From: Acrocarpospora pleiomorpha | GTDB taxonomy: Bacteria; Actinomycetota; Actinomycetes; Streptosporangiales; Streptosporangiaceae | Assembly: GCF_009687885.1 (NCBI RefSeq) | Contig: NZ_BLAF01000085.1 | Coordinates: 3,821-42,581 of the forward strand | Direction: 5' to 3' | Length of the DNA stretch: 38,761 bases | Part shown: positions 26,338 through 34,778 of the stretch, in pieces | Position numbering within the stretch: the stretch's first letter is position 1 | How the letters are laid out: every line of letters starts with the position of its first letter | The notes under the pieces: generated by a model | What the model saw: the letters and a program-made list of their open reading frames with translations, nothing else | Databases searched by the model: none | Told to the model about the DNA's origin: nothing | Position numbers and translations under genes: made by a program

Positions 26338-27234
26338 TTATTGGCTCAGGTCGTCGATTCGGCGGGTGAGTTGGCCGGTTTCGGCGTCAATGAGGGCGGA
26401 GGTGGCGCGCCACCACGCGAACCATTCGGCGCTGCGCCACATCCAGTCGACGCGTTCGACGGCGGCGGTTACGTCGCCTCGGGTTGCCCAGGGTGGGCCG
26501 ACGTGGTCGGGGGTCGCGCCGTGGTGGAGGGCCCAGTCGCGGAGGATCGTGCTGGGGGCGGGGTCGACGGGATCGGCGTAGGGGTCGGGGTGTTCGTCGG
26601 GGAGGGGGTGGGGGCCGAGGCCGGCGGCGACGCCCCAGCTCCACTGGGCTTCGGCGGGGCGGGAGTAGCGGAGGGAGGAGAAGTCCAGGTTGGAACCTAG
26701 ATCGTCGTCTTTGCGGGTGACGACGACGGCGTCCAGGCGGCCGCCGGCGTCGAAGGCGACCACCAGGCGGGTTCCGGCGCGGGCGTCGGGAGGCAGGGGG
26801 ACCCGGTCTTCCGCCTGCCAGGAGTTGAGGTCGGCGGTGCCGACGGGCGGGCCCCAGATGGCGTCGGCGACGTCGTCGGAGATCCAGGCGGCCAGCATCT
26901 CCAGCACGGTCAGATCCGTCCAGGGATCCAGGGAGGCGGCTTTGACCAGGACTTCCTCGGGGGGTGGGAGGGTGCCGCCGCGGCTGACCGTCCACCAGCC
27001 GGGGCCCAGCTCGCCCGTACCCACGAAAAGGGCCGCGATGGCGGCGAGTTCGGCCGAGCGGCGGGTGAGGGGGGCGCCGCGGGCCAGTTCGGCGGCGCGG
27101 CGGGTACGTTCCCGGCCGAGTACGGCTTGCGCCTCTTTAAGCAACGTGCCAGCTGTGGGGCGTTCCTCGCCCAACAGGTCGAGAATCAGTCGCTTGGCCT
27201 CAGATCGTGCGTCCTCCGCGTGAGCCTCCCGCAT
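26338..27234 (-). CDS. Hypothetical protein
   Basis: A 298-residue soluble protein of no recognised family. The N-terminal third is Ala/Arg/Glu-rich and helical (LLKEAQAVLGRERTRRAAEL). The middle holds acidic, Trp-containing segments (DPWTDLTVLEMLAAWISDDV). The C-terminus is Trp-rich (VDWMWRSAEWFAWWRATS). A stretch with ARAGTRLVVAFDAGGRLDAV could be part of a beta sheet. An ATG start has GTAGG about eight bases ahead. It converges on the SARP gene and lies 66 bases upstream of coxG's 3' end. Codon use and GC look native. Confidence 0.75.
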   Translation of the reverse strand: MREAHAEDARSEAKRLILDLLGEERPTAGTLLKEAQAVLGRERTRRAAELARGAPLTRRSAELAAIAALFVGTGELGPGWWTVSRGGTLPPPEEVLVKAASLDPWTDLTVLEMLAAWISDDVADAIWGPPVGTADLNSWQAEDRVPLPPDARAGTRLVVAFDAGGRLDAVVVTRKDDDLGSNLDFSSLRYSRPAEAQWSWGVAAGLGPHPLPDEHPDPYADPVDPAPSTILRDWALHHGATPDHVGPPWATRGDVTAAVERVDWMWRSAEWFAWWRATSALIDAETGQLTRRIDDLSQ

Positions 27235-27300
27235 AGGGCAAACCTACGCCTAAATGATCGCCCACGGCGATAGTGCCCCGGTGAGATGTGCTCGCGCGTG

Positions 27301-27933
27301 TCACCGTTTGCGGGAGCGGCCGAGGAGCCAGCCGATGACGGCGCTGCCGAGGGCGATGCCGGCGCCCATGCCGAATGCCGTGATGACCGCCCAGGGTGGG
27401 GCACCCTGCTTTGTGGCGGCTTGCGGGGGGCGCGTGAAGATCTGGGCGGTCTCAGCTGGGACGGGGGCTTCGATCGAGGGCACGATCACGGCGGGGCCGG
27501 CGAGGAGGTGTTCCTCGACGGCGGAGAAGAACTCGCCGGCGGTTTTGCGGGCGACCGAACCGAGCATGCGCTGGCCGACGCCGCCGATCATGCCGCCCAC
27601 GACGGCTTCGGCGTCGTAGTCGACACGGGTTCCGCCGTCCACCTCGCTGAGCTGCACCCGGACGGTGGCGTCTACCGTTCCCGGAGCGCCCTGACCGCGC
27701 GCCCGCAGCACGAAACGCTCCGGCTCCTCGGGTTCGGCCAGGGCGACCTCGCCCTGGTAGACACCCTTGATCGACGCCACTCCGGCGTGGACGGTCATGC
27801 GATAGGTGTCGGTGCCGATGGACTCCAGACGTTCGCAGCCGGGGATCGTCCGGACGAGCACGCCGGGATCCTGCAGCGCGGACCAGACTTTCGCACGTTC
27901 CACCCCGAGCAGAGCGCTGCCGACGACCTTCAA
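27301..27933 (-). CDS. coxG: CoxG-like SRPBCC protein with C-terminal membrane anchor
   Basis: The N-terminal 140 residues match the CO-dehydrogenase subunit G/SRPBCC type: VWSALQDPGVLVRTIPGCERLE, YRMTVHAGVASIKGVYQGEV and GTVDATVRVQL with VGQRMLGSVARKTAGEFF. A single hydrophobic helix near the end (AVITAFGMGAGIALGSAVIG) then RSRKR suggests membrane anchoring, as reported for CoxG, which attaches the dehydrogenase to the membrane. I prefer the TTG at 27933, with GGAGG eight bases ahead; TTG at 27948 is the alternative. It follows the xdhC gene on the same strand after a hairpin. Confidence 0.87.
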   Translation of the reverse strand: MKVVGSALLGVERAKVWSALQDPGVLVRTIPGCERLESIGTDTYRMTVHAGVASIKGVYQGEVALAEPEEPERFVLRARGQGAPGTVDATVRVQLSEVDGGTRVDYDAEAVVGGMIGGVGQRMLGSVARKTAGEFFSAVEEHLLAGPAVIVPSIEAPVPAETAQIFTRPPQAATKQGAPPWAVITAFGMGAGIALGSAVIGWLLGRSRKR

Positions 27934-27957
27934 TGCTCCCACCTCCAATGCCGCACA

Positions 27958-27970
27958 CTAGAGAATCTAG
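27958..27970. promoter_or_regulatory. Dyad CTAGA-GAA-TCTAG upstream of coxG
   Basis: A perfect 5-3-5 inverted repeat lies 25-37 bases before the proposed coxG start, in the gap after the xdhC hairpin. It could be an operator for an internal coxG promoter. The sequence is short, so chance is possible. Confidence 0.3.
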
Positions 27971-27988
27971 AGCAGCGAGGATAACGGC

Positions 27989-28028
27989 AAGATCTGCCCC
28001 CTCGGTCGAGTCCGCGCTTGCAGATCTT
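27989..28028 (-). terminator. Inverted repeat after the xdhC stop
   Basis: Perfect 9-bp arms AAGATCTGC and GCAGATCTT are separated by 22 bases and begin at the xdhC stop codon. They could form a weak terminator or a processing site that lowers coxG expression relative to the upstream genes. Confidence 0.5.
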
Positions 28029-28873
28029 CACATTCGGGCGGCGAGCACCTCCGCGTAGACGGTGAGAGCGATCTCCGCGGGGGTCCTGGCTCCAAGATCG
28101 AGCCCTGCGGGGCTGTGCACGTCTTCGGAGCCGGGAATTCCCGCCAGTACGGCACTGCCCCGCTTGCGGCTGGCGACCAGGCCGATGTACGGAACCCGGG
28201 CTTCGACGGCCCGGGTCAGGATCGGAACCTCGGCCACGCCATGAGACGCCACGATCACGGCGGACGTGTCCGGAGCAAGCGCCACAAGAGGGTCGTCGGT
28301 GAGCTGGGTCGCGTATCCGAGCGCGATTCCGACCGTGTCGAGGGACTGCGCGATCGGCCCCTGGCCGTACACGAGGACGAGCCTGGGTGGGATCACCGCT
28401 TCGAGGAAGATCTCCAAAGTCCCGCCGGACAGGCATGGCTGCCCGACCGCGACCAGTCCCTCCTCCTCGTACGGCTCCGCCGCCTCCGGCGTGATCCGCA
28501 GCAGCGTGGAACTGCCGCCGGTCAGCAGGCGAAGCCCCTGGGTGCGCACCGCCGCCAGGGCGCAATGACCCCCGACGAACCCTTCGATCGTCCCGTCCGC
28601 CAGCACGAGGGCGCGGTCCCCCGCCTTGGCGCTGGTGGGCCGCGCCGCCCGGACGACGGTCGCCATCACGTACGGCTGCCGCCCGGCGCTCAATGCTGAC
28701 GCCCGCTGGCCGAGCCCGGCGTCCCACCCAGCCGATCCGCCGAATGCGCGACCCTCCGGCCGGGAAGGTTCCCGGGGAGACGGCACCGCACTACGCCGGA
28801 TCTCCGGCATCCCAAGGAATTCGTCCGCCACGCGGGGATGGGCCGCGTGGTCAGGGCTGTGGTGTGTGGTCAT
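28028..28873 (-). CDS. XdhC/CoxI-family molybdenum hydroxylase maturation factor
   Basis: XdhC-type proteins help sulfurate and insert the molybdenum cofactor into xanthine/CO-dehydrogenase-family enzymes. The N-terminal domain shows PYVMATVVRAARPTSAKAGD and the GGHC motif at about 101-104. The C-terminal Rossmann-like domain has VLVYGQGPIAQSLDTVGIAL and PYIGLVASRKRG. The ATG at 28873 gives 281 residues; an upstream extension to 29044 lies in coxL's 3' end and is not domain-like. The first 50 residues of the chosen protein are an unusual Pro/His-rich extension. It lies 76 bases after coxL on the same strand. Confidence 0.87.
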   Translation of the reverse strand: MTTHHSPDHAAHPRVADEFLGMPEIRRSAVPSPREPSRPEGRAFGGSAGWDAGLGQRASALSAGRQPYVMATVVRAARPTSAKAGDRALVLADGTIEGFVGGHCALAAVRTQGLRLLTGGSSTLLRITPEAAEPYEEEGLVAVGQPCLSGGTLEIFLEAVIPPRLVLVYGQGPIAQSLDTVGIALGYATQLTDDPLVALAPDTSAVIVASHGVAEVPILTRAVEARVPYIGLVASRKRGSAVLAGIPGSEDVHSPAGLDLGARTPAEIALTVYAEVLAARM

Positions 28874-28949
28874 GATTTGACCATTTCCGTTCGTATTTGT
28901 TCTCCGTGGATGCCCGGCCAGGCGGCCCGAAGCCGCCTGGCCGGGAATG

Positions 28950-31319
28950 TCATGAGATGGCGAGGTCCGTACGGATGGGGTTGCCCTGCATCGCGCGCCA
29001 GACTCCGGCAGGGGTGAGGGGCATGTCCGCATGCCGTACCCCAAAGGGGCGCAGAGCGTCGAGGACGGCGTTGACCACGGCGGGAGGCGAGCCCACGGTG
29101 GCCGATTCGCCGACGCCCTTCGCGCCGATGGGGTGGTGCGGAGAGGGAGTGACCGTTTCGCCCAGTTCCCAGGAGGGGCATTCCATCGCGGTCGGGAGCA
29201 GGTAGTCCATGAAGGAGGCGCCCAGGTGGTTGCCGTCCTCGTCGAAGGCCATGAGCTGCATGAGCGCCATGCCGACGCCGTCGGCGAGGCCGCCGTGGAC
29301 CTGACCTTCGACGATCATAGGGTTGATGCGCACGCCGCAGTCGTCGACCGCGATGAAGCGGCGGACCTTGACCTGGCCGGTGCCGGGGTCGACGTCGACC
29401 ACGCAGATGTACGCGCCGAACGGGTAGGTCAGGTTGGGCGGGTTGTACACACAGGTGGCGTCCAGATGGCCTTCGACGCCGTCGGGGAGTTCCAGGCTGG
29501 AATGGGCGGCCAGGGCGATCTCCTGGATGGTCTTGCCCGCGCCGGTTCCTGCGACCGTCCACGCGCCGCCGGACTCGTTGACCGCCCATTCGAGGTCCTC
29601 AGGGGAGGCCTCCAGCATGGCGGCGGCCACCTGGCGGGCGCGTTCCCTGACTTTTCTGGACACCATCGCGGCGGCGGCCCCGGAGACGGGCGTGGAGCGG
29701 GAGCCGTACGTGCCGAGCCCGAAGGGCGTCTGGTCGGTGTCGCCGTGCACGACGTCCACGTCGTCAGGGGAGATGCCCAGTTCGGCGGCGACGATCTGGG
29801 CGAATGTGGTCTCGTGGCCCTGGCCCTGGGACTGGCAGGAGACGCGGAGCACGGCCTTGCCGGTCGGGTGCACGCGGAGTTCGGCGCCGTCGGCCATGCC
29901 GAGGCCGAGAATGTCCATGTGCTTGCGCGGCCCGGCGCCGACGGCCTCGGTGAAGAACGAGATGCCGATGCCCATGAGCTCGCCGCGTTCCCGCTTCTCG
30001 GCCTGCTCGCGGCGGAGCGCGTCGTATCCGGCCATGTCCATGGCGAGCTGCAGGGTCTTCTGGTAGTCGCCGGAGTCGTACTCCCAGCCGGTGGGGGAGG
30101 TGTAGGGGAACTGCTCGGAGCGGAGCAGATTCTTCATGCGCAGTTCGGCGGGGTCGGCGCCGAGTTCCATGGCGAGCACGTCGATCATGCGTTCGACCAG
30201 GTAGACGGCTTCGGTGATGCGGAAGGAGCAGGCGTAGGCGACGCCGCCGGGGGCCTTGTTGGTGTAGACGCCGGTGACTTCGCAGTGGGCGGCCTGGAGG
30301 TCGTACGAGCCGGTGAAAACGTGGAAGAAGCCGGCGGGGAACTTGGTCGGCTGGGCGGTGCCGTTGAAGGCGCCGTGGTCGGCGAGGACCTTGACGCGGA
30401 TGGCCTGGATCTTGCCGTCCCGGGTGGCGGCGACCTCGCCGCGCATGTGATAGTCCCGGGCGAAGGAAGTGCTCATCAGGTTCTCTGAGCGGTCTTCCAT
30501 CCATTTCACGGGTTTGCCGGTGACGATCGACCCGACGATCGCGCACACATATCCCGGATATATCCCGACTTTGTTGCCAAAGCCGCCGCCGATGTCGGGG
30601 GAGATGACGCGGATCTTGTGTTCGGGGAGGCCGGCGACCAAGGCGTAGAGGGTGCGGTGGGCGTGCGGGGCCTGGGTCGGGCACCAGACGGTCAGTTTGC
30701 CGGTAACCTTGTCGAAGTCGGCCACCGCGCCGCAGGTTTCCAGCGGGGCGGGGTGCACGCGCGGATACAGCATGTCCTGGGTGACCGCCACCTCGGCCTG
30801 GGCGAAAACGGCGTCGGTGGTGGCTTTGTCCCCGGCTTCCCAGTCGAAGATCTTGTTGTCGGCCCGGCCCTCGTGATCGTCTCGGATTAGGGGCGCGTCC
30901 GGGTCCAGGGATTTCCTGGCGTCGATCACGGCGTCCAGCGCGTCGTACTCGACGTCGATCAGCTCGAGCGCGTCCCGCGCCGAATACCGGTCCTCGGCGA
31001 CGACGAACGCGACCTCCTGCCCCTGGAACCTGACCTTGTCGGTGGCCAGCACGGCCTGCGTGTCGGCCGACAGGGTCGGCATCCAGGCCAGGTTCAGCCC
31101 GGCCAGCGTCTCGCCGGTGATGACCGCTTTGACCTTCGGGTGGGCGAGCGCCGCCGAGGTGTCGATGGTGACGATCCTGGCGTGCGCGTGCGGGCTGCGC
31201 AGGATCGCGCCGTACAGCATGCCGGGCAGGTTGACGTCGTCCACGTAGCCGCCGCGGCCCCGGATGAAGCGCGCGTCCTCCTTGCGGTGCATCCGGCCGA
31301 ATCCCATCGGAGTGCTCAT
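28950..31319 (-). CDS. coxL: Aerobic CO dehydrogenase large subunit, form I signature (molybdopterin-binding)
   Basis: This is the catalytic subunit of the molybdenum hydroxylase family. The active-site loop AYACSFR (361-367) matches the form I AYxCSFR signature, with C364 as the expected copper-bridging cysteine. The form II loop would be AYxGAGR. E738 in GAKGVGESATVGSPP is the expected catalytic Glu. Other family segments are GGGFGNKVG and GQGHETTFAQI. At 789 residues it is close to characterised CoxL. Its ATG overlaps the coxS stop (ATGA). Form I membership by motif is strong, but the residue between Y and C is Ala where Arg is usual, so activity on CO needs direct evidence. Confidence 0.92.
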   Translation of the reverse strand: MSTPMGFGRMHRKEDARFIRGRGGYVDDVNLPGMLYGAILRSPHAHARIVTIDTSAALAHPKVKAVITGETLAGLNLAWMPTLSADTQAVLATDKVRFQGQEVAFVVAEDRYSARDALELIDVEYDALDAVIDARKSLDPDAPLIRDDHEGRADNKIFDWEAGDKATTDAVFAQAEVAVTQDMLYPRVHPAPLETCGAVADFDKVTGKLTVWCPTQAPHAHRTLYALVAGLPEHKIRVISPDIGGGFGNKVGIYPGYVCAIVGSIVTGKPVKWMEDRSENLMSTSFARDYHMRGEVAATRDGKIQAIRVKVLADHGAFNGTAQPTKFPAGFFHVFTGSYDLQAAHCEVTGVYTNKAPGGVAYACSFRITEAVYLVERMIDVLAMELGADPAELRMKNLLRSEQFPYTSPTGWEYDSGDYQKTLQLAMDMAGYDALRREQAEKRERGELMGIGISFFTEAVGAGPRKHMDILGLGMADGAELRVHPTGKAVLRVSCQSQGQGHETTFAQIVAAELGISPDDVDVVHGDTDQTPFGLGTYGSRSTPVSGAAAAMVSRKVRERARQVAAAMLEASPEDLEWAVNESGGAWTVAGTGAGKTIQEIALAAHSSLELPDGVEGHLDATCVYNPPNLTYPFGAYICVVDVDPGTGQVKVRRFIAVDDCGVRINPMIVEGQVHGGLADGVGMALMQLMAFDEDGNHLGASFMDYLLPTAMECPSWELGETVTPSPHHPIGAKGVGESATVGSPPAVVNAVLDALRPFGVRHADMPLTPAGVWRAMQGNPIRTDLAIS

Positions 31320-31783
31320 ACCGACGCCTCCTTCTCCGCCGCCCAGCGCACGGAACGGACGATGTTCTCATAGCCGGTGCACCTGCACAGCTGCCCGGAA
31401 ATCGCCTCGCGGATCTCGCCCTCGTCCGGGTCGGGGTTGCGGTCGAGCAGCCAGCGGGCGGTCATCAGCATGCCCGGCGTGCAGAACCCGCACTGCAGCC
31501 CGTGACACTGCACGAACCCCTCCTGAACGGGATCAAGCTCGCCGTCCTTCTCCAGCCCTTCCACGGTCGTCACCTCGTGCCCGTCGGCCATGACCGCGAG
31601 CACCGTGCACGATTTCACCGGTACGCCATCGAGTTGCACCACGCACACCCCGCAGTTGGAGGTGTCACATCCCCAGTGCGTGCCGGTAAGGCGGAGTTCG
31701 TCCCGCAGGAAGTGCACCAGCAGCAGCCTCGGCTCGACGTCCCGTACGTAGTTCTGGCCGTTCACCGTGACACTGACCCTCAT
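31316..31783 (-). CDS. coxS: Aerobic CO dehydrogenase small subunit, [2Fe-2S] protein
   Basis: A 155-residue iron-sulfur subunit passing electrons from the molybdenum site to the flavin subunit. The plant-type cluster ligands are C39, C44, C47 and C59; the second cluster uses C98, C101, C133 and C135 (CGFC and CRCTGYENI). The ATG at 31783 has GAGGAG six bases ahead and overlaps the coxM stop as ATGA; a longer frame to 31888 overlaps coxM and is not needed. The order M-S-L with overlapping ends is the classical form I order. Confidence 0.95.
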   Translation of the reverse strand: MRVSVTVNGQNYVRDVEPRLLLVHFLRDELRLTGTHWGCDTSNCGVCVVQLDGVPVKSCTVLAVMADGHEVTTVEGLEKDGELDPVQEGFVQCHGLQCGFCTPGMLMTARWLLDRNPDPDEGEIREAISGQLCRCTGYENIVRSVRWAAEKEASV

Positions 31784-32646
31784 GATCGGCTCCTCTCGGC
31801 GGCGCGGCTGAGCGCCCGGTAGGTGAGTTCTCCGGCGAGATGCCGCTTGTAGTCGACCGGGCCGCGCTGGTCGGCCTGCGGCTCGCAACTCGCTGCGGCG
31901 ATCCGCGCCGCCTCCCGCAGCACGTCCTCGCCCGCCGCCTTCCCGATCAGGTACGCCTCCGCGTCCGGCGCCGCGAAGTGCTCCGCCCCCACCGCCGTCA
32001 GCCCAAGACCGGCCTCGATGATCATGCCTTCGTTCGTCCGCAGGTACGCCCCCGCCGCGGCCACCGGCCAGTCCCCGACCCGCCGCTCGACCTTCTCGTA
32101 CGCGCTGCCCGCTCCCGGCTTGATCCGCACCCGGAGCTCGGTGAGGATCTCTCCCGGCTCGACCACCGTCTCGTACGGCCCGACGTGGAACTCCCGGATC
32201 GGGACGGTACGGCTTCCGCCCGGCCCCACGATGACGGCCTCCGCCCTTACTGCGGCGAACGCGGCGGAAAGATCCTCGGAGGGATCCGCCTGGCAGAGCG
32301 ATCCCCCCACCGTCCCCCTGTTGCGGACCACGGGATCCGCGATCACCCGCTCTGCTTCATGAAATATCGGGAAATATGCGCCTACGGTTTCGTCGGCGAG
32401 CAGGGCGGCGTGCCGGACGAGTGCCCCGATGACCAGCGTGTCCCCCTCCACCCCCAGCTGGGACAGCTCCGCGAGCCCGTTGATGTCGATCAGCGCGTCC
32501 GGCTGGGCCAGCCGGAGCTTCATCATCGGGATCAGGCTGTGGCCCCCGGCGACCAGCCGGGCCTCCGGGCCGTACCGTTCGAGCAGTTCGAGAGCGTGTG
32601 GCACGCTCTCGGCCCGCTCGAACTCGAAGCTGGCGGGAACCTGCAT
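31780..32646 (-). CDS. coxM: Aerobic CO dehydrogenase medium subunit, FAD-binding
   Basis: A 288-residue FAD subunit. The two flavin-binding motifs are AGGHSLIPMMKLRL (from about 33) and TVGGSLCQADPSED (from about 112). The C-terminal domain follows the CoxM pattern (FHVGPYETVVEPGEILTELRV). The ATG at 32646 has GAGGAGG five bases ahead; the longer frame to 32802 runs into the divergent promoter region and is rejected. It is the first gene of the operon, divergent from a LysR-type regulator. Confidence 0.94.
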   Translation of the reverse strand: MQVPASFEFERAESVPHALELLERYGPEARLVAGGHSLIPMMKLRLAQPDALIDINGLAELSQLGVEGDTLVIGALVRHAALLADETVGAYFPIFHEAERVIADPVVRNRGTVGGSLCQADPSEDLSAAFAAVRAEAVIVGPGGSRTVPIREFHVGPYETVVEPGEILTELRVRIKPGAGSAYEKVERRVGDWPVAAAGAYLRTNEGMIIEAGLGLTAVGAEHFAAPDAEAYLIGKAAGEDVLREAARIAAASCEPQADQRGPVDYKRHLAGELTYRALSRAAERSRS

Positions 32647-32743
32647 GTCGACCTCCTCGCCGAGTGCCCCCGCCCATGCGACAGCGCGCGGAACGGCAGG
32701 CACTTGCCACCTTCTCCCGCGCCGAATCCCGCCACAATCCACG

Positions 32744-32761
32744 AATAAGGGGTTACTTAAT
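32744..32761. promoter_or_regulatory. Candidate LysR operator between coxM and the LysR gene
   Basis: An imperfect dyad AATAAG-GGGTTA-CTTAAT stands out as AT-rich in the 167-base divergent gap. Five of six arm positions pair. Its size is near the LysR-box format (about T-N11/12-A). It lies 53 bases before the LysR start and about 100 bases before coxM. Confidence 0.4.
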
Positions 32762-32813
32762 GCCAGTGGTGGGTCTAGAAAGAAGGGGTCAGGCTGCCCC
32801 AAAGGGAGGACAG

Positions 32814-33725
32814 GTGACCCTGACCCAGCTGAGTGCCTTCGTCTTCGTCGGCAGGCTCGGATCGGTCAAAGCCGCGGCCCGCGCCCTCGGCGTCAGCGAA
32901 CCCGCGATCTCCCAGGCCCTGGCCGCGCTGCGCGTACACATGGGCGATCCCCTCGTGGTCAGATCCGGTGACCGCATGCTCCTCACCGAAGGCGGTCGCC
33001 GCCTGTTTCCCATCGCCTCCCAGATGGTGGCGTTGGGCGCCGAAGCCGAAGCCGCCGTACAAACAGTCCGCGCCGACCGCCTGCACCTGGTCGCCTCCGG
33101 CGCGATCGCCGAATTCGTCGCCTCCTCCCTCACCGACGTGTTCGGCCGCCGCCGCGCCATGGAAACCACCTGCGGCGAAGCCGCCAGCGAGGAGATCCCC
33201 CTCCTCCTCACCAGCCGCGTCGCCGACGTCGCCCTGGGCCCCCGCATAACCGGAGAACGCCTGGTCAGCGAGCCCGTCCTCCGCTGCCGCCTGGTCGCCG
33301 TAGGCTCCCCGGCAGGTCAACGGGACACCTGGCTGGTCGACCCCTCGGTCGAGGATCCCGCCAGCGACGCCAGCCGATTACTCCAGCGCCTCCGCGTCCC
33401 CGAATCCCGCATCCGCGTCTTCCCCAACCAGACAGCCGCCTGGGACGCCGCCGCCGCGGGCACCGGAATCGCCCCCGCCATCGGCCACCTCGTCACCCGC
33501 CACCTCCGCAAAGGCGACCTCACCGTAATCGAGACAGCGGCCACCCCCATGAACATCAGCTGGTACGCCACCGCCCTGGAACCAGGCAACCGCTCCCCCC
33601 TGGCCAGCACATTCCTGGAATTCCTCGGCACCCCCGCCGCCACCCAGCTCATGCATTCCCCAGAAGCCGGCGTCCCCAGAACCAGATTCCGCCCAACCGT
33701 CCACATCTCCATCTGGAAACAGTGA
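32814..33725 (+). CDS. LysR-family transcriptional regulator
   Basis: The N-terminal winged HTH is clear: LTQLSAFVFVGRLGSVKAAARALGVSEPAISQALAALR (seen in overlapping parts), then DPLVVRSGDRMLLTEGGRRLFP. The remaining 230 residues form a LysR-like effector domain that is weakly conserved. GTG at 32814 has GGAGG four bases ahead; the longer frame to 32598 crosses the promoter region and is rejected. The divergent position next to coxM suggests it controls the cox operon, possibly in response to the substrate. It ends four bases from the sirtuin's stop on the other strand. Confidence 0.9.
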   Translation: MTLTQLSAFVFVGRLGSVKAAARALGVSEPAISQALAALRVHMGDPLVVRSGDRMLLTEGGRRLFPIASQMVALGAEAEAAVQTVRADRLHLVASGAIAEFVASSLTDVFGRRRAMETTCGEAASEEIPLLLTSRVADVALGPRITGERLVSEPVLRCRLVAVGSPAGQRDTWLVDPSVEDPASDASRLLQRLRVPESRIRVFPNQTAAWDAAAAGTGIAPAIGHLVTRHLRKGDLTVIETAATPMNISWYATALEPGNRSPLASTFLEFLGTPAATQLMHSPEAGVPRTRFRPTVHISIWKQ

Positions 33726-33729
33726 CCAT

Positions 33730-34569
33730 TCAGGCAGGGCGAGGTGTCGGTATCGCGTCGACGACCGCGGTGAGGGTGGGGCCGAGGGGAGCGTTCAGCC
33801 GGATCAGAGCCAAGTCGTCACCTGCCGTCGATTCCTGGTTGACGATGGCGATCGGGATGCCGAGGGCCGCCGCCCGAGCCACGAATCGATAACCGGAGCG
33901 GACCGCGAGCGAGGAGCCGAGGACGAGCAGCGTGCGGGCCGCGGCGACCTGTGCGAAGCACGTGTCGACCCGGGGCCGGGGGACGTTCTCGCCGAAGAAG
34001 ATCACGTCGGGCTTGAGTAGTCCGTCGCAGGTCAGGCAGTCGACGACCTGGAAGGCCGCGACGAGTTCGTCCGGCAGGACCGCGTCGCCGTCGGGGTTGA
34101 ACTGGGAGGCGGTGGCGTGCCAGCCGGGATTGGCCGTGTGTAGCCGCCGATCGAGGTCGGCGCGAGGGCTGCGCTCCCGGCAGCCCAGGCACACCACTCG
34201 GTCGAGCCCACCATGCAGTTCGGTCACTCGCTGGGCCCCGGCCGCCTGATGCAGTCCGTCCACGTTCTGCGTGATGATCGCCTCGACCAGGCCGTAGCGC
34301 TCCAGTTCGGCGACCGCATGGTGTCCCGCGTTGGGAAGGGCCAGGCCCAGCTGCCGCCAGCCGACATGGCTGCGTGCCCAGTAGCGCTGCCGGGCCTGCG
34401 CACTGTCCGCGAATTTCTGGTACGTCATGGGTTCGGCCCGGCGCCCCCGCCCAGTTGGCCCCCGGTAGTCGGGAATGCCGGATTCGGTGGACAGCCCCGC
34501 TCCACTCAGCACAACCACGCCGCCTTCGGCGACGAACCCCGCCAGCTCCGCAACTGAAGCGTTCCGCAC
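33730..34569 (-). CDS. Sirtuin (Sir2-family NAD-dependent protein deacylase)
   Basis: NAD-dependent removal of acyl groups from protein lysines. Motifs from the chosen start are GAGLSTESGIPDYRG (23-37), TQNVDGLHQAAGA (100-112) and catalytic H119 in ELHGG. The zinc cysteines are C127/C130 and C178/C181, followed by LLKPDVIFFGENVPRP and LVLGSSLAVRSG. The length of about 280 residues is normal. The start is uncertain: GTG 34569 begins close to the conserved N-terminus, but its GGGAGG abuts it; a GTG at 34716 would add an unconserved 49 residues. Confidence 0.9.
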   Translation of the reverse strand: MRNASVAELAGFVAEGGVVVLSGAGLSTESGIPDYRGPTGRGRRAEPMTYQKFADSAQARQRYWARSHVGWRQLGLALPNAGHHAVAELERYGLVEAIITQNVDGLHQAAGAQRVTELHGGLDRVVCLGCRERSPRADLDRRLHTANPGWHATASQFNPDGDAVLPDELVAAFQVVDCLTCDGLLKPDVIFFGENVPRPRVDTCFAQVAAARTLLVLGSSLAVRSGYRFVARAAALGIPIAIVNQESTAGDDLALIRLNAPLGPTLTAVVDAIPTPRPA

Positions 34570-34778
34570 CCTCCCATCGTGCCCTATGGCCCCGACGGCA
34601 GCCTGACCGCGCTCGTGCAGGCCATCCTCGTCCTGCGGCTCATCGATCGAGGAGGACCGTTGCTGCCGAAAGTACCGGGAATCGCAATCCGTATGACTCT
34701 GGTCGGCCAGTCTCACTCAGACCAGGTTGAAGGCTGAAGGCGCGATCCCGTCAATCTCGCGCCTGCGAGAGGTCAGCG

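Noticed and set aside
29031..30488. 485-codon plus-strand frame antisense to coxL
   Set aside because: CoxL shows active-site motifs on the minus strand; the antisense frame is Gly/Val/Asp-rich shadow text.
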